Positions 47,647-57,562 of a stretch of DNA of 64,000 nucleotides are shown here, in pieces. Position numbers and translations under genes: made by a program. The notes below the pieces were generated by a model. It made no database searches. It was given only the letters and a program-made list of their open reading frames with translations, and was not told where the DNA came from. Source of the DNA: Candidatus Tisiphia endosymbiont of Dascillus cervinus (GTDB taxonomy: Bacteria > Pseudomonadota > Alphaproteobacteria > Rickettsiales > Rickettsiaceae); contig NZ_OZ032146.1 in assembly GCF_964026405.1 (NCBI RefSeq), forward strand, positions 620,001 to 684,000, written 5' to 3'. How positions within the stretch are numbered: the stretch's first letter is position 1; the number at the start of each line of letters is the position of its first letter.

Positions 47647-49200
47647 TTATAACCCTAGATTTTTGGGCTTTTGATACTTAATCCAAGTATCAATCAACAA
47701 CTTAGTAATAATAATCGCAGAGAACATAGATGATATTATACCAATAGTTAGTGTTACTGCGAAACCTTTTATACCTCCAGCTCCAAATATAAAAAGTAAA
47801 AATGCTGCAATCAAAGTTGTAACATTTGAATCAAGGATTGTAGCAAAAGCTGATTCAAATCCCATCCTTATGGCATATAGATTAGATGCACCTTTTTTAA
47901 GTTCTTCCCTTATCCTTTCATAAATGAGTACATTGGCATCAACTGCCATACCAATCGTTAGGATTATACCAGCAATTCCTGGCAGAGTTAATGTAGCTTG
48001 AAAAAGTGACAATAACGCTAAAATATAAAGTAAAGCTAGGCTTAATGCTATATTGGCAAAAATGCCAAGAATTCCGTAAGACCAAATCATGAATATTACC
48101 ACACTAACAAAACCAATCATACCTGCTTTCTTGCCTGCCTCTATTGAATCTGCTCCAAGATTTGGTCCTACGGTTCTTTCCTCTATTATTTTTAAAGGGG
48201 CTGGCAACGAACCAGCCCTAAGTAATAACGCTAATTCATTTGCTGATTCAACAGTAAAATTACCTGAAATTATACCGCTTCCTCCAAGAATTGGTTCATT
48301 AATTACTGGTGCACTTAATAATTTGTTATCAAGCACGATAGCAAGCCTCTTGCCAGAATTATTCTTGGTTATTTCTGCAAATAATTTACTACCAAGATTA
48401 TTAAAAGAAAAAGCAACAGCAGGTTGGGAATTTTGATTGAAAGAAGCTTGAGCAGTTGTTAGCTGGTCACCACTAACAATAGCTTTTTTCTTAACAACTA
48501 CGTAATATTCTTGCTTATTTTCATTTTCCCCTTTCACTAAAATTGAACCAAAGGGTAAATGTCCATTTAATGCTTGTTGTATGTTGGCAGTTTCATCTAC
48601 TAAATGAAAGGTTAGTTTTGCAGTTTTGCCAAGAATATTTTTGAGTTGTTGTGGATTTTCCTCACCTGGTACTTGCAGTAATATATGTTTATCACCTTGC
48701 CTTTGTATGTTAGGTTCTGTTGTGCCGGTGCTATCCACTCTCATTCTGATTATTTCAATTGATTGGGCAATAACTTGATACCTTAATTCAGCAAGCTTCG
48801 AATCACTATAGCTAAGCTTAATATTAGTATTATCGTTTTCTACAGTAATTTCTCGGTCGACTTTACCTAAGATCTTTTTGACCTGTTTATAATCTTCTAG
48901 GTTTCTCAATTCAAACTGCACCGCCTTGTTCTTAACAACAAGATTTTTATAACCTATTTTATCTTCCCGTAAATATTTTCGTAAATGGTCAGCTAGACTG
49001 TCCATTACATCATTTAAGTAACTATCAAAATCTACATCTAGCAATAGATGAGCACCACCTCTTAAATCAAGACCAAGATTCACCTTATGGTTTGGCAATA
49101 TTTTAGAATCTATAGTTGTAAAATTAGGTAAAGCACAAATAAAGGCTGCTATTGTACATAAAATAGAAAGGAATATTTTCCATTTAGGAATATTATACAC
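47647..49200 (-). CDS. secD: protein translocase subunit SecD
   Basis: 517 residues. One N-terminal helix, the first periplasmic domain (about 30-320; LGLDLRGGAHLLLDVD, RVDSTGTTEPNIQRQG, PGEENPQQL), then five helices with AGIILTIGMAVDANVLIYERIREE and GAGGIKGFAVTLTIGI. SecD uses the proton gradient to help export through SecYEG. SecF is not adjacent. Confidence 0.95.
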   Translation of the reverse strand: MYNIPKWKIFLSILCTIAAFICALPNFTTIDSKILPNHKVNLGLDLRGGAHLLLDVDFDSYLNDVMDSLADHLRKYLREDKIGYKNLVVKNKAVQFELRNLEDYKQVKKILGKVDREITVENDNTNIKLSYSDSKLAELRYQVIAQSIEIIRMRVDSTGTTEPNIQRQGDKHILLQVPGEENPQQLKNILGKTAKLTFHLVDETANIQQALNGHLPFGSILVKGENENKQEYYVVVKKKAIVSGDQLTTAQASFNQNSQPAVAFSFNNLGSKLFAEITKNNSGKRLAIVLDNKLLSAPVINEPILGGSGIISGNFTVESANELALLLRAGSLPAPLKIIEERTVGPNLGADSIEAGKKAGMIGFVSVVIFMIWSYGILGIFANIALSLALLYILALLSLFQATLTLPGIAGIILTIGMAVDANVLIYERIREELKKGASNLYAIRMGFESAFATILDSNVTTLIAAFLLFIFGAGGIKGFAVTLTIGIISSMFSAIIITKLLIDTWIKYQKPKNLGL

Positions 49201-49203
49201 AGC

Positions 49204-49608
49204 TCATTTCCCTTTATCTTTTTTACTTTTGGCACTAACTTCTGTTTTATGACGACTTGTAATATCAAGTATTGAAGATTTCAGAATTTTGATTCGTATA
49301 TTTTCAGCTACTTCAAGATCTACCGTGTTGTCAGCATCGTTAATCTTGCTTACTACTCCGAAAATTCCACTATTAGTTACCACCTCTTCTCCTTTCTTAA
49401 CGCTACCAACTATAGCCTCTTTCTCACGACGACGTTTATCTTGTGGTCTAATTAGAAAAAAATAGAATACAACGAAGATTAATACCATCGGTACAAGGCT
49501 TGTTAATATTGATTGAGTAGATGATGGTTCAGCTACTGGAGCTACTTCTTCAGTTTCTGTTATTGATATTGTATCGTTGTTATCTGCGTAGGCATTTTCT
49601 ATAAACAT
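49204..49608 (-). CDS. yajC: preprotein translocase subunit YajC
   Basis: 134 residues; one helix (LTSLVPMVLIFVVFYFFLI) then RPQDKRRREKEAI, the YajC hallmark, and the KKGEEVVTNSGIFGVV domain. It binds the SecDF complex. Starts 3 bp before secD. The N-terminal 30 residues before the helix are longer than usual. Confidence 0.92.
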   Translation of the reverse strand: MFIENAYADNNDTISITETEEVAPVAEPSSTQSILTSLVPMVLIFVVFYFFLIRPQDKRRREKEAIVGSVKKGEEVVTNSGIFGVVSKINDADNTVDLEVAENIRIKILKSSILDITSRHKTEVSAKSKKDKGK

Positions 49609-49654
49609 ATATATCTCCTGACGTATTATGTAAAAGTAGTTGTATTAATTTATT

Positions 49655-49735
49655 GTATACTCTTCTGCTTTGAAGAATTGTTTTTTGACAATGAGGAACT
49701 CACGTACTCTAAAAAAGCTTGTACACTTGCAATAT
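49655..49735. repeat. RPE-like element between yajC and ppx
   Basis: Shares GTATACTCTTCTGCTTTGAAGA and TTGCTTTTTG-type inner sequence with the elements at 40586 and 60923. Its right half is degenerate. It fills the short spacer with no gene. Confidence 0.6.
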
Positions 49736-49745
49736 AAGACTGTTA

Positions 49746-51188
49746 TCATTTTATTTCAATAAATATTTTTCGGGCGAAACCTATAGCTTTCAGACGTTCG
49801 CACACTTTTTCAAACACCGCTTTTGGTAAAATATTTAGTGTAGAAATTTCAATATATCTATTATCTTTTAACTCAAGAGAAAAAGATGGTGACTGAAATC
49901 TTGGTCCATCAATTTCCCTAGCAATTTTTATAAAATTACCTATTATATGACTGTTACAATAATCATATGAATTAATCATTCTTTTTGCTAATCTATTAAT
50001 ATATGTATCACTTCTTGCTGTATAGGTAAGTGCAAGAGCAATACTAAGCATCAACCTCTGACGATGACTAAAAGGAATATCTGAAGCTAAAATAAATTCA
50101 ACAATAAAATTAGAGCGAAGAGTTTTATCGATATTTTTATTATATTGTGCAAGCATTATGACCAAAGTAATTATACTAATTGTTGTTGTATCTGGTTGAA
50201 TTAAGATAGGCTTAATGACTTCTGTATAATTTTTGATATTACAAGTAGTTTCATCAAAATTTACTAATGTCTTGATTCTTTCATAAATAATATCTTTCTC
50301 CTGTTCTTCTTTAGGGAGACAAACAAATCTAACACCTTCTTTTAAACCATAATTTGAAATTATTACCTTTTCAGGTAAAAAGACATTCAGCATAGATTTT
50401 GCCACCAAAACTGCGTTAGAATGAATTCTTGATTTATATTGTGTTCTCATACTATGAGCATGGGCTAATTTTTCGAGATATAGTTCAAATTCTCTACGAT
50501 TTATTTCAAGGTTATGTAAGTTCTTAAGAGGATAATGAACAAACTCCATGTAAGAGCGTCCAATTAGCCTTAAAGCTCCTCCTATTAAGTATAAGTTTGG
50601 ACAATGATACCCTTGTTGACATTGTTGTATACCCGAATGATTTGGGTATACCTCTCCAAACTCTTTGTTGATCATTTGGCTAATTATATTAATATCGTCA
50701 AAATGATTATTAGTGATTAAGCTAGTGCCTAAAGGTAGAGATTTTAAGATTCCCACTTTTTTGTCTTTGATTTGGGCAAGCTCAAGGCTACCTCCACCTA
50801 GGTCTGCTGCTATGCCACAAGCATCATTGATACCAGAAATTAATCCAGCAGCTGTAAGATAGGCCTCGCGATTACCATAAATAATTTCAATATTAATATT
50901 AAATTTTCTTTTAACTATTTCTCTAAATTCTTCAGCTCTTGGATGCCCTCTAAGTACAGCAGTAGCAACGCATTTAACATCTGTTACTGATAACCTATCA
51001 AAAATATGTACAAAATATTGTAGTGATAAATATACTTGATGCTTTACTTCTAGGTCATCTAGATTAAGTAAATTGATAATATCACTTTTAAATTTATCAT
51101 TGAAAATTTCTGGAGCTCCAAGTCTATCACATTCATAAACTACAGCTCTTATGGCATTATAACCAATATCAATAATGGCTGAACGCAT
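49746..51188 (-). CDS. ppx: exopolyphosphatase/guanosine pentaphosphatase
   Basis: 480 residues, Ppx/GppA family. The N-terminal ASKHA ATPase fold has AIIDIGYNAIRAVVYE, GIAADLGGGSLELAQI and TAAGLISGI. The C-terminal HD-like helical part follows (about 310-480). It hydrolyses polyphosphate or pppGpp. It is 30 bp from virD4 in the same direction. Confidence 0.92.
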   Translation of the reverse strand: MRSAIIDIGYNAIRAVVYECDRLGAPEIFNDKFKSDIINLLNLDDLEVKHQVYLSLQYFVHIFDRLSVTDVKCVATAVLRGHPRAEEFREIVKRKFNINIEIIYGNREAYLTAAGLISGINDACGIAADLGGGSLELAQIKDKKVGILKSLPLGTSLITNNHFDDINIISQMINKEFGEVYPNHSGIQQCQQGYHCPNLYLIGGALRLIGRSYMEFVHYPLKNLHNLEINRREFELYLEKLAHAHSMRTQYKSRIHSNAVLVAKSMLNVFLPEKVIISNYGLKEGVRFVCLPKEEQEKDIIYERIKTLVNFDETTCNIKNYTEVIKPILIQPDTTTISIITLVIMLAQYNKNIDKTLRSNFIVEFILASDIPFSHRQRLMLSIALALTYTARSDTYINRLAKRMINSYDYCNSHIIGNFIKIAREIDGPRFQSPSFSLELKDNRYIEISTLNILPKAVFEKVCERLKAIGFARKIFIEIK

Positions 51189-51218
51189 AGAGGTTTATCT
51201 TATTGCTTACTTAAAAAA

Positions 51219-52991
51219 TTAATCTTCTTTAGTAGTAGAATCTGTATTTTCTTGTTCCTCATCTACATTATTTTTATTTGGATCATAAGGTTTTTGAGTT
51301 GGAACAAATGTAGGCGGTAATAACCTATTTGTAAAGAACTTATCCTCATAATACTTAATTTTTAAAGATTTAATAGGTGGGAAAGATTCAATTAAAACGA
51401 TTTGTTCATCTTTTGGTAATTGAATTACTTCTTGAGGCAAAAGCAGAGCTCTTGAAACTTGTGATACATTCTGCGTTCTTGTTGAAATATTAAGATCAAA
51501 AAATAGTGGTTTACTATAAGATCGTTGTTCAACTGTTTTATTACCCACTAGCTGTGATATAAGGTTGGCTGTTTCATAGTTATTAGCTGCAAAAGTAATA
51601 CGATATGTAGCATTTGACAAGAATGAGTTCATTCCAGCATCCTCATAAGTTCCTTTGAGCTGCTGAGTATCTTGTATAATCAAGAATAGGCGAACTCTAT
51701 ATCCCCTGAAAAATGCGATACCAGCCTTAAATGTATCCATTTTGCCTAAAGTAGGGAATTCATCAAGTAGAAACATAACCCCATAAGGTTCTTCTTTTAA
51801 ATCAGGCATTTTGCGGCTTAAAAACTCTGTAGCTTGCTGGTAAAAAACCTGCATCAATTTTTGTAAACGCTGTATATTATCCGGAGTTAAACCAACATAA
51901 ACGCTTGTTTTAATCTTCTTAAACTCAAGTATATTAAAGTCAGATGATGCAGTAGCTGAGTCAATTAGCGGGTTTGCCCATAATTCTAAAGAAGAGTTCA
52001 TTGTAGAGATAACACCTGAACGCTCTTTATCTGCTTTTTGTAGAAATGCAGCAATATTCATATAGGCCACAGGATGTATTACCTTGCCTAAAGTATCTAG
52101 AACTACTGCCAAGTTGTACACTACGTCATCACTACGCATTGTCCTGACCACTTCGCCAAAGGATTTAGTTTTTGTCGGGTCAGCAATTAAGTATAGTACT
52201 ACACCAAGAAATAAACTTCGTGCTTCATTATTCCAAAAATCTTTTTCAGGCATAATCAGATTTGAGATTTTTTGTACGTCATCCACCATTTGACCTGGTT
52301 TGGTACTTACCCAGTCTATAGGATTGTAACAATGAGTTATCCCATCAGGATTGGAAGGTTCCCAAACAAATACTCGTTGTCCTTGCTTCTGCCTCCAACC
52401 ACTTGTAAGACCATGATTTTCTAGCTTAATGTCATGTACTATAATAGAGTGTTCCCAAAATAATAAATTAGGAATTACAAATCCTACCCCCTTACCTGAA
52501 CCGGTTGGGGCAAAAAGCAAAGCGTGCTGAAATCCATCAGCAACAAAATATCCTCCGCTATTGGTGCCAAGCAACATACCATGCTTTGAACGTAGACCGG
52601 CTTTATCTACATCAGCTTCAGTAGCCCAACTAGCATCACCATAAACTTTTTCCGGTTGAATAAAAAATTGTAAATTCTTTATTCTTTTAAAATTTTTCCA
52701 GTAAAATATGATAACTATAATTGTCGGCATAGTAAGGGATAATATTAACTTAACTTTTAAGTAGTTATATGCTTGAAAAGTTAATTGCGACCATACACTA
52801 ACTAGCCAATAAGTCCACTTATAAGCTATATCTATGGCTGTTAAGTCAACATTTATAGCTCTAATCTCGTTAGTAGTAAATGCAACTAGCACTCCACTAA
52901 TCCATATCGTACAAAATACTACCAAAGGGTGTATTATAAAATGACCTAAGAGGTTACGGATAATGTTTACTATTCTCTCCAATCCCATCAT
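51219..52991 (-). CDS. virD4: type IV secretion coupling protein RvhD4 (VirD4)
   Basis: 590 residues. Two N-terminal membrane helices (about 15-40 and 65-95), then the ATPase with Walker A APTGSGKGVGFVIPNL (about 165) and Walker B MFLLDEFPTLG, plus IIQDTQQLKGTYE. It recruits effectors to the rvh system. Its ATG overlaps the virB11 end (1 nt). The tail is acidic and disordered. Confidence 0.96.
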   Translation of the reverse strand: MMGLERIVNIIRNLLGHFIIHPLVVFCTIWISGVLVAFTTNEIRAINVDLTAIDIAYKWTYWLVSVWSQLTFQAYNYLKVKLILSLTMPTIIVIIFYWKNFKRIKNLQFFIQPEKVYGDASWATEADVDKAGLRSKHGMLLGTNSGGYFVADGFQHALLFAPTGSGKGVGFVIPNLLFWEHSIIVHDIKLENHGLTSGWRQKQGQRVFVWEPSNPDGITHCYNPIDWVSTKPGQMVDDVQKISNLIMPEKDFWNNEARSLFLGVVLYLIADPTKTKSFGEVVRTMRSDDVVYNLAVVLDTLGKVIHPVAYMNIAAFLQKADKERSGVISTMNSSLELWANPLIDSATASSDFNILEFKKIKTSVYVGLTPDNIQRLQKLMQVFYQQATEFLSRKMPDLKEEPYGVMFLLDEFPTLGKMDTFKAGIAFFRGYRVRLFLIIQDTQQLKGTYEDAGMNSFLSNATYRITFAANNYETANLISQLVGNKTVEQRSYSKPLFFDLNISTRTQNVSQVSRALLLPQEVIQLPKDEQIVLIESFPPIKSLKIKYYEDKFFTNRLLPPTFVPTQKPYDPNKNNVDEEQENTDSTTKED

Positions 52992-53983
52992 TAGTCTTGC
53001 CTATTCTTACTATAGTATATTTCTGAGACATATCTCTTCCCACCACTACCACGTTTTAATTGTATCACAATATCGACGACCGCTAATATATATTTTTTCA
53101 CTTCCTCTGGTGGCATGCCTAAACTAGCTTGCATAACCATTAGCTTAAGTTGTTCTATGGCCATTGCTGGTGCATCAGCATGTAAAGTAGATATAGAGCC
53201 AGGATGGCCTGTATTAATTGCTCGTAAGAAACTAAATGCTTCAGCTCCTCTAAGTTCACCTACAATAATTCTGTCAGGTCTTAGACGTAAACACGCTTCA
53301 ATCAAATCCTGAGTAGTAACTTTTGCACGACCTTGCCCCCCTTTTGAAGCGAGGAGATGTAATTTATTAGGGTGATTTGCTAAGATTACCTCCCTAGCAT
53401 CTTCAACAGTAATTAATCGCTCGCTATTTGGAATTTCTGCTAAAGCAGCGTTAGTAAAGGTTGTTTTACCAGTTGATGTACCACCACTAATAATAATATT
53501 TTTTTTAGAAATTACAGCATGTCGAATAAATTCTTTTATTTTATTTTCTTTTAAATAATTATTTAAGATTTTTGCATTCTCGTCAATTAATTCTCCAGTA
53601 GATGTTGAATCAAAAGCTCCCAGCTTGGCATATTGATCTAGTGTAAGGTTCATTGTACTACCTTTCCTGATAGCATATCCGACATGACCTGGTTCACAAG
53701 CAGGAGGAAATACTATTTGGATACGATAGCCATTTGGTAGGGACGCAGAGAGTAAAGGTTTTTCCTCAGAAATTGTCTGATCAGTTGACTGAGCTACAAG
53801 CCTACCAAGAGATATAAGATGTTCAAAATCAAGTTCAGGTACTGATTTACAAAACAAATCTCCTTTCTTCTCAACCCATACTTCTCCTGGTTTATTTACC
53901 ATGATCTCATTAACACCATCTTCTGCGAACAGTTCTTTAAATGGTAATAGAAAAGTCTCTAATGCAGCAAAATTATCACTCAT
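52991..53983 (-). CDS. virB11: type IV secretion ATPase RvhB11 (VirB11)
   Basis: 330 residues. Hexameric traffic ATPase: NIIISGGTSTGKTTFTNAAL is Walker A, ERLITVEDAREVIL the Asp box, RPDRIIVGELRGAEAFSFL Walker B and HPGSISTLHADAP the His box. All are intact. It overlaps virB10 by 4 nt and virD4 by 1 nt. Confidence 0.96.
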   Translation of the reverse strand: MSDNFAALETFLLPFKELFAEDGVNEIMVNKPGEVWVEKKGDLFCKSVPELDFEHLISLGRLVAQSTDQTISEEKPLLSASLPNGYRIQIVFPPACEPGHVGYAIRKGSTMNLTLDQYAKLGAFDSTSTGELIDENAKILNNYLKENKIKEFIRHAVISKKNIIISGGTSTGKTTFTNAALAEIPNSERLITVEDAREVILANHPNKLHLLASKGGQGRAKVTTQDLIEACLRLRPDRIIVGELRGAEAFSFLRAINTGHPGSISTLHADAPAMAIEQLKLMVMQASLGMPPEEVKKYILAVVDIVIQLKRGSGGKRYVSEIYYSKNRQD

Positions 53984-55428
53984 TTTATCAATCTTGATTT
54001 TCTTAGTACAGATTGAGGAAATTTATAATCTTTATTGACATAAATTTTAATTACCGTACCTTGATCTATAGTAATAGTTGGTTTAAATTCATGTTGCTGA
54101 ATCATACCTTTCATAGTATCACTGATATCAGTAAAAGCTTTTTTTGAAGCTGCTTGTGCTTGGGTTGGAGTGCTAGCAGTTGCAGTGCTAGTTAACAAAC
54201 TAGCTGCTGCATTAGTTACTGCAGTCATTAATGCAACAAGCCTTTGACCAGGCTGTGATCCAGTTGGATTTTGTGCAGTATTACAAGCCTGCATCATGGA
54301 AATATAGGCTGCTGAGGTCTTATCGGGAATGGCGTTCATGACACTAGAACATATCTGTGAAATTTTAACATCCTCAGTACCAGGACCATTATTAATACTT
54401 TGTGCTAAACTTTGTATATTAGCAGCAACAGCAGCATTAGCAGCAGCTTGTGAATTAACTGGGGGAGCTACCACTTTGTCAAGGGCATTGGCAAGTCCAA
54501 TATTAAATGCCGATAATAATACAGCATTGGTTAATCGTTCTTTATATTTATTATCTACTCTTCCTTGCTCACCTTTCCTTCCAAGATTATCAACAGCTAT
54601 AGCATCTAAGGTAATGGTATAACCGTTTGACAGATCAATACGATTCCATATTATTGCAATTCGACCATACGCTCCATCAATACCAGTTGTATAAGCACCA
54701 AAAATCTTTGATCCTTTAGGAACTAAAATAATCTTTTCCCCTTCAGAAAATACATTTCTGCTAATTATTGCCCTTACTTCCCCACCTAAATCACTATTAA
54801 TAGCAGTCTCTAGTACCGCTTCAATTATCTTACCACGACCAAGAACAAATGCCATATTTCCACGATCTTGAAAATTTGCTTCTTCGGCAATTTGACTTGG
54901 TGTTTTTTTCTCTGGAACTCCTGCAATTAATACTATAGAAGATTTTCTCTTTGCTTCACGGCGTTTCTTTTCCTCGTCACTTTCAGCTATTCCTCCAGGA
55001 AGGGGTGATGATACAACGGAAGGAAGAGAAGCGTCATCAGCACTATTATTATCTACTGAAGTAGTAGGTAAAGGAAGCTTTGGCACATCAGCAACTTTAG
55101 GGGGAGGAGGTGGTGGAAGCTCCACAGGTGTTTCGAGTTTAGGTGCTTCTGGTAATTTTGGAATCTCTGGTAGATTTTTAGAATTATCTTGTGTCGGTTT
55201 AGTAATATCAGTAGGTGCTGATGGAGCTACCACCTCAGGTGGTTTATTATCAGCAATAAAAAGTTTAAAAAAAATAAATATAAAGACAGCAGAAATGACA
55301 AGTAGAATCAGAATGCTTTGCTTAGGATTAGTGGCAACTTTTGATAGCTCATTTTGAACTTCTGGTATGTCTTGTTCCTCTGCACTCTGTGTACTGATTT
55401 GAGAAGAGGTGTTATTTTGCTTTGCCAT
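53980..55428 (-). CDS. virB10: type IV secretion outer-core protein RvhB10 (VirB10)
   Basis: 482 residues. A single inner-membrane helix (ILILLVISAVFIFIFFKLFI, about 39-58), a Pro-rich periplasmic stretch (about 65-120), then the beta-barrel domain (about 175-480): IEAVLETAINSDLGGEVRAII, IILVPKGSKIFGAY and RIDLSNG. An Ala/Thr-rich insert with MQACNTAQNP (about 320-420) lies before the final strand VIKIYVNKDYKF. Longer than many VirB10 because of this insert. Confidence 0.94.
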   Translation of the reverse strand: MAKQNNTSSQISTQSAEEQDIPEVQNELSKVATNPKQSILILLVISAVFIFIFFKLFIADNKPPEVVAPSAPTDITKPTQDNSKNLPEIPKLPEAPKLETPVELPPPPPPKVADVPKLPLPTTSVDNNSADDASLPSVVSSPLPGGIAESDEEKKRREAKRKSSIVLIAGVPEKKTPSQIAEEANFQDRGNMAFVLGRGKIIEAVLETAINSDLGGEVRAIISRNVFSEGEKIILVPKGSKIFGAYTTGIDGAYGRIAIIWNRIDLSNGYTITLDAIAVDNLGRKGEQGRVDNKYKERLTNAVLLSAFNIGLANALDKVVAPPVNSQAAANAAVAANIQSLAQSINNGPGTEDVKISQICSSVMNAIPDKTSAAYISMMQACNTAQNPTGSQPGQRLVALMTAVTNAAASLLTSTATASTPTQAQAASKKAFTDISDTMKGMIQQHEFKPTITIDQGTVIKIYVNKDYKFPQSVLRKSRLIK

Positions 55429-55452
55429 AGTAAATTAATATCATTATTACGC

Positions 55453-55491
55453 GAATTCGGGATAAGAATTAATTAATTCTTATCCCGAATT
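55453..55491. repeat. hairpin repeat, type A, between virB10 and virB9
   Basis: Arms GAATTCGGGATAAGAATT and inverse, with a central AATT. It sits in the 69-bp gap in the rvh cluster, the only gap there, and could attenuate read-through from virB9 to virB10. Confidence 0.8.
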
Positions 55492-55497
55492 GAGGTA

Positions 55498-55953
55498 TTA
55501 TTGTGAAGTACTAAACCTTTTTTTAGGATAATAAAACCTAACTACATATACCAAGTCTTTTTCACGACCTTCTTCCAATTCTTTGGATACAACATCGAAT
55601 TGGTAAGTCCTTTTATTAGTTATGATAGTCATATTTGTTCTAATGTTTTTTTCCAATGGCTTAATGAATAATCTATTTGCCAACGGAGTCATTTTCCAAG
55701 CATAGGATTCCCCTAGAACAATATTTTGTATCTCCTCATTTTTGGCAAATTCTATACTTGACTGAAAACCAAAATGCAGAACTAATAAATAAACTTCATT
55801 AGGATTATGTATATAAGTTTTAATTCTGTTATCAGTAGTTATGGCTAGAGCATCTACATCATTATCTATATGCATATTACCTGCACAAGCGTTGGCAATA
55901 ACCGAATGTAATAATATTGCCGCTACGAAAAGAAGTCTAGCTATTATCATCAT
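55498..55953 (-). CDS. virB9: short VirB9-like protein (RvhB9 duplicate type)
   Basis: 151 residues with a signal peptide (LLFVAAILLHSVIANACA). KTYIHNPNEVYLLVLHFGFQ and KRTYQFDVVSKEL match the VirB9 N-terminal domain. The C-terminal VirB7/outer-membrane-binding domain is missing; full VirB9 is about 250 residues. Rickettsia rvh systems are known to carry such a truncated duplicate. It overlaps the virB8 end by 17 nt. No full-length VirB9 is in the window. Confidence 0.82.
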   Translation of the reverse strand: MMIIARLLFVAAILLHSVIANACAGNMHIDNDVDALAITTDNRIKTYIHNPNEVYLLVLHFGFQSSIEFAKNEEIQNIVLGESYAWKMTPLANRLFIKPLEKNIRTNMTIITNKRTYQFDVVSKELEEGREKDLVYVVRFYYPKKRFSTSQ

Positions 55954-56656
55954 CTACCCTATAATCATTAACTTGAAAACCTACTGGATTAATATCTCGA
56001 TCTGCATCTGTTAATTCCATTGGAATATATGTGTAACTTACCACAGCTATTTTATTGAAAACCGTTTTATTGCCTGTTGTTTCATTAATAGAGAACCTAA
56101 CCATATATTTATTTTTTTCTACTCCTGACCAAGATTTAATTACTAAAAAAGTTGTGTTGTTTTGACCATATATTAAAACTGGATTTACATCTTTATTTTG
56201 TATATATCCTAGATAGTTATAATATACTGGACTTGAAGATAATAATCTAACGCTTTTCCTTGCTTCAGTATCAAAATCAACAGGATTATATGTTTCTCTA
56301 GCTATGAGGTATTTTTTAATAAAATACCTTGAAAGTGCCTCGTCACCGTTTAGTATCTCCGAAGATATTGGATTTACAATCGTTGCCATTCCCGTACTAT
56401 CATCAATTTGGATAACAAAAGGACTAAACTCTCTTGAATTTACCACTATAGTTACCGCTGCTATGGATGCCATTATAAGTATTATTAGTAATATAGATAA
56501 TACCAACAAGATATTACGTTGTACAATTAACCTATCAGATCTTTCCTCGTACCAATTCCTAGTAGCTTTAACAAAGTTATTAGACTGAACGCTTTGGTTC
56601 TCTACCACATCAGAAGGTGATTTTAGTATATTTAATATATTAGCTAACTTAAACAT
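55937..56656 (-). CDS. virB8: type IV secretion inner-membrane protein RvhB8 (VirB8)
   Basis: 239 residues. One membrane helix (LLVLSILLIILIMASIAAVTI, about 47-67), then the periplasmic NTF2-like domain with ARETYNPVDFDTEARKSVRLLS and YMVRFSIN. First gene of the cluster here; virB7 and the other virB8/virB9 paralogues are not seen. About 200 bp of AT-rich spacer lies upstream, with no clear promoter. Confidence 0.92.
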   Translation of the reverse strand: MFKLANILNILKSPSDVVENQSVQSNNFVKATRNWYEERSDRLIVQRNILLVLSILLIILIMASIAAVTIVVNSREFSPFVIQIDDSTGMATIVNPISSEILNGDEALSRYFIKKYLIARETYNPVDFDTEARKSVRLLSSSPVYYNYLGYIQNKDVNPVLIYGQNNTTFLVIKSWSGVEKNKYMVRFSINETTGNKTVFNKIAVVSYTYIPMELTDADRDINPVGFQVNDYRVDDDNS

Positions 56657-56863
56657 TGTACATCCCCACTACTTGTAAAACCTAAGACAAGTTAGTGAAT
56701 AAATTAATTCAAACAATATAATCATAAATTATGATCATAACTTATTTCATAACAAAAACATTGACAATATAATTCATCAATTCTCAATATTTTTGCAGTA
56801 TACACTAATTTCGAGCTACACTAATAGGTTATTTGTCATAATTTAAAAATATTACTTAACCTT

Positions 56864-57057
56864 AATTCGATATAAGAATTAGTAATTCTTATATCGAATT
56901 GGCTGTGTTATAAGGAAAAATGCATTCTTGGAGCACTCCTACGAATGCATTTTAATCTATTATCGCTAATAATCTTATTTTTATAAGTATAAAAATAAGA
57001 TTATTAGCAAATTAATATTTAACAATCAGGTGAAGAACCGCTTCAAACCTGATTGTT
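56864..57057. repeat. composite hairpin module, complete A-C-D-B
   Basis: Four hairpins in a row: variant A (56864-56900, arm AATTCGATATAAGAATT), C (about 56915-56955, AAAAATGCATTC/GAATGCATTTT), a D-position hairpin (56969-57008, arm TAATAATCTTATTTTTATA) and B (57021-57057, arm AACAATCAGGT). It lies in the 450-bp space between virB8 and mlaD, which has no gene. Confidence 0.85.
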
Positions 57058-57106
57058 TCTATATATATTCCTGAATTCGATGTAACTTGTTACATCGAAC
57101 TTTCGG

Positions 57107-57562
57107 TTACTTACGACCACTACCAAAGAAATAGATTAATTTACCTATTAAGGATTCAATATTAACTGCTGACTGGGTGTATTTTATCTGATCACCTCCA
57201 GCCAAATTTTCTTCAGATGAACCGGGAGTTACGGATATATATCTACTACCAAGTATTCCACTTGTGACTATTGCTATACTAGTGTCTTTAGGTAACTTTA
57301 TATCATTATTGATGTTAATGGTTAATAAGGCAAAAAAGCTAGTTTTATCTAGAGTTATGTTAGTTACTGATCCGATTTTTATACCCGCTAACATCACGCT
57401 ACTGCCTTGAACTATCCCTTCCGCATTCTGAAAATTTGCCTTAACTATATACCCAGATGCAACTTTTGATGAGTTACCAATTTTATAAGCAAAAACAAAA
57501 AAGGCTAAAGCAACTAGTATTACTATAAAGCCAACTAAAGTTTCTATAACATTATGTTTCAT
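57107..57562 (-). CDS. mlaD: phospholipid transport MCE protein MlaD
   Basis: 151 residues: an N-terminal helix (LVGFIVILVALAFFVFAYKIG) and the MCE domain with FQNAEGIVQGSSVMLAGIKIGSV and SGILGSRYISVTPG. It forms a periplasmic ring in the Mla lipid transporter; MlaE and MlaF are elsewhere. Starts in TAATG with the NDUFA12 stop, so translation is coupled. Confidence 0.9.
   Translation of the reverse strand: MKHNVIETLVGFIVILVALAFFVFAYKIGNSSKVASGYIVKANFQNAEGIVQGSSVMLAGIKIGSVTNITLDKTSFFALLTININNDIKLPKDTSIAIVTSGILGSRYISVTPGSSEENLAGGDQIKYTQSAVNIESLIGKLIYFFGSGRK

Noticed and set aside
57107-57562. MlaD truncated by a mutation
   Set aside because: About 150 residues with one helix and one MCE domain is the normal length for MlaD in this group.
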